Positions 6,552 to 10,342 of a DNA stretch of 10,342 nucleotides are shown piece after piece. Position 1 is the first letter of the stretch. Each line of letters starts with the position of its first letter. The translations under genes were made by a program, and so were the position numbers. The stretch spans positions 1-10,342 of the forward strand of contig CAJUSF010000011.1 in assembly GCA_910588945.1 (NCBI GenBank), read 5' to 3'. The DNA comes from an uncultured Eggerthellaceae bacterium (GTDB taxonomy: Bacteria; Actinomycetota; Coriobacteriia; Coriobacteriales; Eggerthellaceae). The notes under the pieces are model-generated. The model worked only from the letters and a program-made list of their open reading frames with translations. It was not told where the DNA came from and searched no databases.

Positions 6552-7169
6552 CTAGTTGTAGTACTTGACCTGCGGCTTTGTGCCACGATCCTCAAGCAGC
6601 ATGTACGCATTCTTTTCTTTGACCTTCTTAGAGATCTCGGAGTTCGGGTCATCTAAATCGCCGAAGATGCGAGCCTCTGATGGACACGAGCGAACACACA
6701 TCGGATCTTCATCCCTGTCGGTACGCTCTTTACAGAGTGTGCATTTTTCGGCCACACCCTTATGGCGCACGGGAACGTCCTTGTCACCATAGTTGAAATC
6801 GGGATCATGCTTGGGCTCTTCCCAATTGAAAGAACGCGCATTGTAAGGGCATGCAGCCATACACATACGGCAGCCGATGCACTTCTCATAGTCGATCTCG
6901 ACGCGACCCTTATCATCTTTATAGGTTGCACCGGTCGGGCACACCTTTTGACAGGCTGGATTTTCACAGTGCTGACATGCGACAGGAATGTATGTACGCG
7001 TCAAATCTGGATAAACTCCTTGAGCCTCAAACTCTGATTGGCATCCTTCGACAACAACACGATTCCACGCCATTCCCATTGGAACATTGTTTTGCATCTT
7101 GCAAGCCATTGCGCAGGTGTTGCACCCGGTGCAGCGATCCAAACTTATGGCTATTCCCATTCTTGTCAT
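6552..7169 (-). CDS. Four-cluster [4Fe-4S] electron-transfer subunit (DmsB/PsrB/NrfC type)
   Basis: 205 residues with the full set of four cysteine groups: C13-x2-C16-x2-C19-x3-C23; C65-x2-C68-x4-C73-x3-C77; C97-x2-C100-x2-C103-x3-C107; and C143-x2-C146-x11-C158-x3-C162. In solved relatives groups I and IV share one pair of clusters and II and III the other, making a wire from the catalytic subunit to the membrane subunit. No signal peptide is present; such subunits are usually exported in complex with the Tat-bearing partner. The start at 7169 has AGGTGA at 7174-7179, overlapping the upstream TAG, and the gap between genes is seven bases. An in-frame ATG at 7160 lacks its own well-placed site. 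The gene lies between its catalytic and membrane partners. Confidence 0.95.
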   Translation of the reverse strand: MTRMGIAISLDRCTGCNTCAMACKMQNNVPMGMAWNRVVVEGCQSEFEAQGVYPDLTRTYIPVACQHCENPACQKVCPTGATYKDDKGRVEIDYEKCIGCRMCMAACPYNARSFNWEEPKHDPDFNYGDKDVPVRHKGVAEKCTLCKERTDRDEDPMCVRSCPSEARIFGDLDDPNSEISKKVKEKNAYMLLEDRGTKPQVKYYN

Positions 7170-7177
7170 GATCTCAC

Positions 7178-9589
7178 CTACGCTTTCTCTATCTCGACCA
7201 AGGTATCATTAAAGGGCGTCACACGACCCTTCGCCAGATCCTTGCCACGCGGGTTCACTGCATCATTGGTGACATCCTGCATGCGACCAGAATTCATGTA
7301 CTTATCCCATATGCCTTCCACAATAACGGCATTACCTGGACGCACAGCCTGAGTTAGTACGCACTTGCAGCTAAATTCACCCCTGTCATTTTTAACCTTG
7401 ACCATATCTCCTGTTGCAAGGCCTCTCACCTCACCGTCATTAACATTGATCTCAACAGTGGGCTCGTAATACTGACGTACCCAAGTTCCATCCATAAAGT
7501 TCTGATGGATAAAATATTTGGAACGACGCTGGGTTAGATTGATCGGATACTTGTCCGCAAGAGGGTTGCCTGCATACGCCTCATTTGGTGCCTCCCACTG
7601 CGGAAGGGCCTGCCCATGCTTTACCATATTCTCGTAATAGAGATCGATTTTTCCGGATGTGGTCTTATACTTCTGTCCACTATAGCTCCGAGCAATCTCA
7701 GGCTGATCTTTCAATGCGACCACACCATTATTTGCGATCAAATCATCAAGAGTGATGCCTTGAACAGCTTTATCCTTTGAGTTGTCAAGCTGATAACGAG
7801 CGAGCTCCTCTTGACTTTGAGGCATCGCATCCTCATAACCGAGGCGCTTTGCAAGTTCTTTCTCAATCCAGAAATCCGTCTTGCTCTCGAACAGTGGATC
7901 GAGAACTTTCTCCTGAAGTAGAACATGACCGCGCAAGGCGCGAACAAATCCCGTCGGCTCATCGAGCTCGAAATGCGAACACGCCGGGAGCACGATATCA
8001 GCATAATTTACCGTCGGAGTATGCCAGATGTCCTGAACCACGATAAAGTCGAGGTTACGAGCCCAATCGTCCGTTCTTTCCTGATTGCCAAACACCTGCT
8101 GAAACGCACCGTTTTGGGCATATACAAATTTGATATTGCTTCCATCTTCGCGAATATCATCTATTCCCTTTTGCGCCTTAGATGCCTTACACTCCTCAGG
8201 CATTGGCCAATCAGCAAGCTTACCAGCTCCGAATATCTTTTGATATGCGTTCACATAGGCTCCGGCTCCCCAACCTGGCTCATCCGTGCCAAATGATCCA
8301 ACCAAAGTTGCGAGCAAAACAGCAGCGTGACCCGCAACATCAGCGTTATAAAACTTCTCTCCGCCTCCAAATCCAAATGAAAGAATAGAAGGCCCATGAT
8401 TGGCATACTTATCAGTTATCTCTACAAGTGTATCTTTATCAATACCGGTCGTCTCTGCTGCCCACTCAGGCGTGTATTGCTTCTGACTCTCTTTGAGCAA
8501 TGTAAATACACTGGAATAATCTTCTCCATTATGATTTATATCAGCCTCAAGCGCAGGAGACGTCGCCTCGTTATATGGAACAACCGCTTGAAGCGACTCG
8601 TCATATACCATGAATGGATTTTCTGATCCAGCCTGCTTTATGTCGTCTGTCGGGCTTTGACGCAATAGTGACCCATCAGAGCGTTTAACAAGAAACGGCA
8701 TGCTTGTGTTGGCTTTAAGATATGGCTCATTATGCCAGTTATTATCCAAAATAATGGATGTCATACCTAGATATAGCGCAGGATCAGTTCCTGCAATCAT
8801 AGGAATCCAACGCGAACTTTTCGCCGCGGTGGTGCAGAAATTTGGGTCAAGAGTGATGATTTCAGCACCAGCATCTTTCGCATCGAAGAAGTACTTTGCC
8901 GTAACCATGCACGTCTCAAGCGAGTTACACCCAACGTTGATGATAGTCTTAGCGTTTTTCCAATCGGTAATCTCATTTGAAGCCGCTCCCTGCTGACCGG
9001 ATTCCGCCAAAGCCGGAGAGAAGCCGTTTCCAAGTCCGATATCGATTCCACGATGCGGATTCTCCTGCCCCTTCAATAGTTTGTTGAGATTCGCAGAAAG
9101 CGTATCGACAGCTTTTTGAAAACAGATAGCCTCCGAGCCATGCTTTTCTTGGGTCTCCTTTATCTTATTTGCAACCGTGTCGAGCGCCTCATCCCACGAA
9201 ATGGCGGCAAACTTCCCTTCTCCTCGCTCACCAACCCTTTTAAGAGGTGTTTGAATACGATCTTTGCTGTATGTGTGTTGAATTTCAGAAATACCTTTTA
9301 GGCAGACTGTCTCATTGCGCTTATTCGGCCATTCATTTGGTTCTATATGAACCAGACGTCCATCGCGAACCGTACACTTCAGATGGCAGTTGCACTGGCA
9401 GTGGCGATAATGAAAAGTACATGCTTTATGCTCCTCTGCCGCCGCATGCGCAGTCGCCGGAGCAAGCCAGCCATCGGTAGTTGTCATGGAAGCAGCACCT
9501 GCAAGGCCGATTGCTCCTGCTGCGGCTGCGGTTCCCTTGAGAAAGCTTCTGCGGGTAAGCCCGCTTTGCGAACCTTGTTGTCCCGTCAT
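7178..9589 (-). CDS. Tat-exported molybdopterin oxidoreductase catalytic subunit, DMSO reductase family
   Basis: 803 residues from the ATG at 9589, which follows AAGGAGG (9594-9600) by four bases. An in-frame ATG at 9613 with AGGAG at 9621-9625 would add eight residues. A twin-arginine signal, TRRSFLKG (12-19), precedes an Ala/Gly-rich stretch and a probable cleavage site after ATAHA (45-49). The Fe-S motif fits x-x3-C64-x3-C68 and C96, with H60 (as the first ligand of NarG) or C57 as the fourth ligand; C66 and C72 are extra. PLKRVGERGEGK (115-126) and SWDEALD (131-137) follow, then INVGCNSLET and a C-terminal dinucleotide-binding domain (about 680-790). Asp183, in an IGL-x-NG motif, is the candidate metal ligand. 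With the downstream Fe-S and NrfD subunits it would form a quinone-linked extracytoplasmic reductase or dehydroxylase. The substrate is not identifiable. Confidence 0.94.
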   Translation of the reverse strand: MTGQQGSQSGLTRRSFLKGTAAAAGAIGLAGAASMTTTDGWLAPATAHAAAEEHKACTFHYRHCQCNCHLKCTVRDGRLVHIEPNEWPNKRNETVCLKGISEIQHTYSKDRIQTPLKRVGERGEGKFAAISWDEALDTVANKIKETQEKHGSEAICFQKAVDTLSANLNKLLKGQENPHRGIDIGLGNGFSPALAESGQQGAASNEITDWKNAKTIINVGCNSLETCMVTAKYFFDAKDAGAEIITLDPNFCTTAAKSSRWIPMIAGTDPALYLGMTSIILDNNWHNEPYLKANTSMPFLVKRSDGSLLRQSPTDDIKQAGSENPFMVYDESLQAVVPYNEATSPALEADINHNGEDYSSVFTLLKESQKQYTPEWAAETTGIDKDTLVEITDKYANHGPSILSFGFGGGEKFYNADVAGHAAVLLATLVGSFGTDEPGWGAGAYVNAYQKIFGAGKLADWPMPEECKASKAQKGIDDIREDGSNIKFVYAQNGAFQQVFGNQERTDDWARNLDFIVVQDIWHTPTVNYADIVLPACSHFELDEPTGFVRALRGHVLLQEKVLDPLFESKTDFWIEKELAKRLGYEDAMPQSQEELARYQLDNSKDKAVQGITLDDLIANNGVVALKDQPEIARSYSGQKYKTTSGKIDLYYENMVKHGQALPQWEAPNEAYAGNPLADKYPINLTQRRSKYFIHQNFMDGTWVRQYYEPTVEINVNDGEVRGLATGDMVKVKNDRGEFSCKCVLTQAVRPGNAVIVEGIWDKYMNSGRMQDVTNDAVNPRGKDLAKGRVTPFNDTLVEIEKA

Positions 9590-9708
9590 TTCTCCTCCTT
9601 CTCCCCTTTTCATCAGGCATCTCCTAATACCTGACCGGATCGACAAATGCGCCATACATGAACGCTTTGCCTCTGAGTAGAATTGGCCTAATCCCACTTG
9701 ATGGCCGT

Positions 9709-9737
9709 ATTGTAGCTGAATTGTTTAATTGTCGCAA
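9709..9737 (-). promoter_or_regulatory. Promoter of module 1
   Basis: On the minus strand TTGCGA (9737-9732) and TACAAT (9714-9709) are separated by exactly 17 bases, matching the -35 and -10 consensus at four and five of six positions. The predicted start near 9702 leaves a leader of roughly 110 bases before the ATG at 9589. The leader includes a possible hairpin (CAGGTAT with ATGCCTG, 9614-9633) that presents the AGGAG of the alternative start in its loop. Confidence 0.7.
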
Positions 9738-9751
9738 GACGTTGCGACAAT
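9728..9751. promoter_or_regulatory. Operator-like 24-bp palindrome overlapping the -35
   Basis: ATTGTCGCAA (9728-9737) and TTGCGACAAT (9742-9751) are perfect 10-bp arms around a four-base centre. The -35 hexamer of the module 1 promoter lies wholly inside the left arm. A dimeric repressor bound here would block RNA polymerase. No T-run suggests a terminator. The double-MarR protein is one candidate binder, but its putative sites at 3136-3162 share only the TTGT...ACAA edges. Confidence 0.7.
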
Positions 9752-9789
9752 GTGACATTGATTATTTTGCCAAGCGAATGCACGCATCA

Positions 9790-9815
9790 CCCCCCCCCTC
9801 TCTCTCTTTTTCTCG
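9790..9815. repeat. C9 homopolymer followed by CT dinucleotide tract
   Basis: Nine consecutive C residues (9790-9798) run into TCTCTCTCT and then a short T-run. The tract lies about 40 bases upstream of the operator/promoter of module 1. Tracts of this kind are prone to slipped-strand length change and to sequencing error. Confidence 0.85.
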
Positions 9816-9821
9816 AAACAC

Positions 9822-9903
9822 GCGCGCATCAAAATCGGATGCGCGCCTACAAAGGTAATGCCACAGGTTGACCCGTAGGTGCGCATGCGTCCTTCATGCG
9901 CAC
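9822..9903. repeat. BIME-like pair of REP-type hairpins, copy 1
   Basis: Two hairpins point away from each other. On the minus strand GTAG (9850-9847) precedes a 9-bp stem, GCGCGCATC/GATGCGCGC, with a seven-base loop (9822-9846). On the plus strand GTAG (9875-9878) precedes a 9-bp stem, GTGCGCATG/CATGCGCAC, with a seven-base loop (9879-9903). GTAG followed by an imperfect or perfect palindrome is the hallmark of REP sequences mobilised by RAYT (Y1-type) transposases, and two inverted REPs form a BIME. The spacer is 24 bases. Confidence 0.8.
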
Positions 9904-9995
9904 GTTTTTGTGTTGCGGGTACGATAAACGCATGCGGACCCGATAACCGTATCCGGTAAACCCGAATACGTTTCGTATGTGCATGCATGATTATG

Positions 9996-10021
9996 TACGT
10001 ATCCGCGCGTGCGGATACGTA
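9996..10021. repeat. Large palindrome with 11-bp arms
   Basis: TACGTATCCGC (9996-10006) and GCGGATACGTA (10011-10021) are perfect inverted arms around GCGT. It lies between the two BIME-like elements, lacks a GTAG tag and has no T-run beside it. It may be a protein-binding site, a cruciform or another repeat type. Confidence 0.75.
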
Positions 10022-10085
10022 TGTATGAAACGGCCTTACGTGCTTTTTCGCGAACGGCCTGCGGAACGCTTCGCGCCCCGCAATT

Positions 10086-10191
10086 GCGCGCATCAAGATC
10101 GGATGCGCGCCTACGTTGTTCTCATTTCTTGGTACCAACAATGGCAATGACACAGATCGCCCGTAGGTGCGCATGCGTTTTTCATGCGCAC
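10086..10191. repeat. BIME-like pair of REP-type hairpins, copy 2
   Basis: It has the same architecture as copy 1: a minus-strand GTAG (10114-10111) with GCGCGCATC/GATGCGCGC (10086-10110), and a plus-strand GTAG (10163-10166) with GTGCGCATG/CATGCGCAC (10167-10191). Stems are identical to copy 1; loops differ by one base (left hairpin) and two bases (right hairpin). The spacer is 48 bases, about twice that of copy 1. Its right half resembles the copy 1 spacer, and the extra part includes the palindrome TTGGTACCAA. Confidence 0.8.
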
Positions 10192-10225
10192 GTGTTGCAT
10201 CCCGAAGGGAACGTTTCCGGTCGGT

Positions 10226-10342
10226 CGACGCTCCTATGTTGTCAAGAGGCTTCTTTTTGCTGGTTTCGACGGCGTTCCTCAGCGCAGAGCACGCGATAGA
10301 TCTCACGACATACATATCGTTTGAGACAACGCATGATCTCAC
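10226..10342. repeat. Right arm of window-bounding inverted repeat (>=117 bp)
   Basis: This is the exact reverse complement of 3-119. The boundary at 10225/10226 is sharp, since flanking bases on the two sides do not match. Read on the plus strand, one frame stays open to the window edge, starting MLSRGFFLLVSTAFLSAEHA; it has no recognisable domain and could be a fragment of a repeat-encoded gene or chance. Confidence 0.9.

Larger units (their letters stand above)
9752..10225. other. Palindrome-dense non-coding region
   Basis: No credible gene is seen. The one long open frame here, on the minus strand, is made of translated repeats and runs through the promoter. The region holds a C9/CT tract, two BIME-like elements and the large palindrome listed separately. 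It also has a degenerate 17-base direct repeat starting CGATAA (about 9924-9961) and CGCGAA/TTCGCG inverted copies near 10050-10075. It may insulate module 1 from whatever lies to the right. Confidence 0.7.

Noticed and set aside
9725..10342. 205-codon open frame on the minus strand running in from the right edge
   Set aside because: It reads through both BIME-like repeats, giving duplicated VGAHPILMRA and RMRTYG peptides, then through the C-tract, the operator and the edge of the promoter. It has no ribosome binding site and no recognisable domain.
1..10342. CRISPR array, tRNA or rRNA genes
   Set aside because: No regularly spaced direct repeats with unique spacers were seen, and no tRNA- or rRNA-like sequence was recognised. 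The repeats on the right are palindromic REP-type units.

Overview
The window looks like part of an anaerobic, respiring bacterial chromosome. The closest fit I can suggest is an Eggerthellaceae/Coriobacteriia-type gut or oral actinobacterium of moderate GC. That is an inference from gene content: stacked DMSO-reductase-family molybdenum/tungsten oxidoreductase modules with NrfD anchors, TorD chaperones and local regulators are typical of that group. There is no rRNA or other phylogenetic marker here.

Layout, read in the direction of minus-strand transcription from right to left. (1) 9752-10342 is non-coding and palindrome-rich. It holds two BIME-like repeats (four GTAG-tagged REP-type hairpins), an 11-bp-arm palindrome, a C9/CT tract, and one arm of an inverted repeat of at least 117 bp whose other arm is at the left edge. 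(2) 9709-9751 holds a good sigma-70-type promoter whose -35 lies inside a perfect 10-bp-arm palindrome. (3) 9589-4356 is module 1: a Tat-exported catalytic subunit, a four-cluster [4Fe-4S] subunit, an NrfD-type membrane subunit and, after a 193-bp gap with strong inverted repeats, a TorD-type chaperone. Together these would make a membrane-bound oxidoreductase with its active site outside the cytoplasmic membrane. (4) 3330-4262, on the plus strand, is a regulator made of two fused MarR-type winged-helix domains. It converges on torD and diverges from module 2. (5) 3045-208 is module 2: a second catalytic subunit with no signal peptide and an altered Fe-S motif, coupled to a shortened iron-sulfur subunit that keeps only two of the usual four clusters. 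An intrinsic terminator closes it at 146-181.

The two modules are homologous but appear built for different places. Module 1 has the complete export, electron-transfer and membrane parts. Module 2 seems to be a soluble cytoplasmic version: no Tat signal, no NrfD, and the iron-sulfur subunit has lost about 75 residues carrying the membrane-facing cluster pair. The fused MarR protein sits where it could control module 2 and perhaps module 1. Substrates cannot be read from the sequence.

Most noteworthy: the module 2 architecture, the single-chain double-MarR regulator with candidate operators, the REP/BIME-type elements, and the inverted repeat bounding the whole window.
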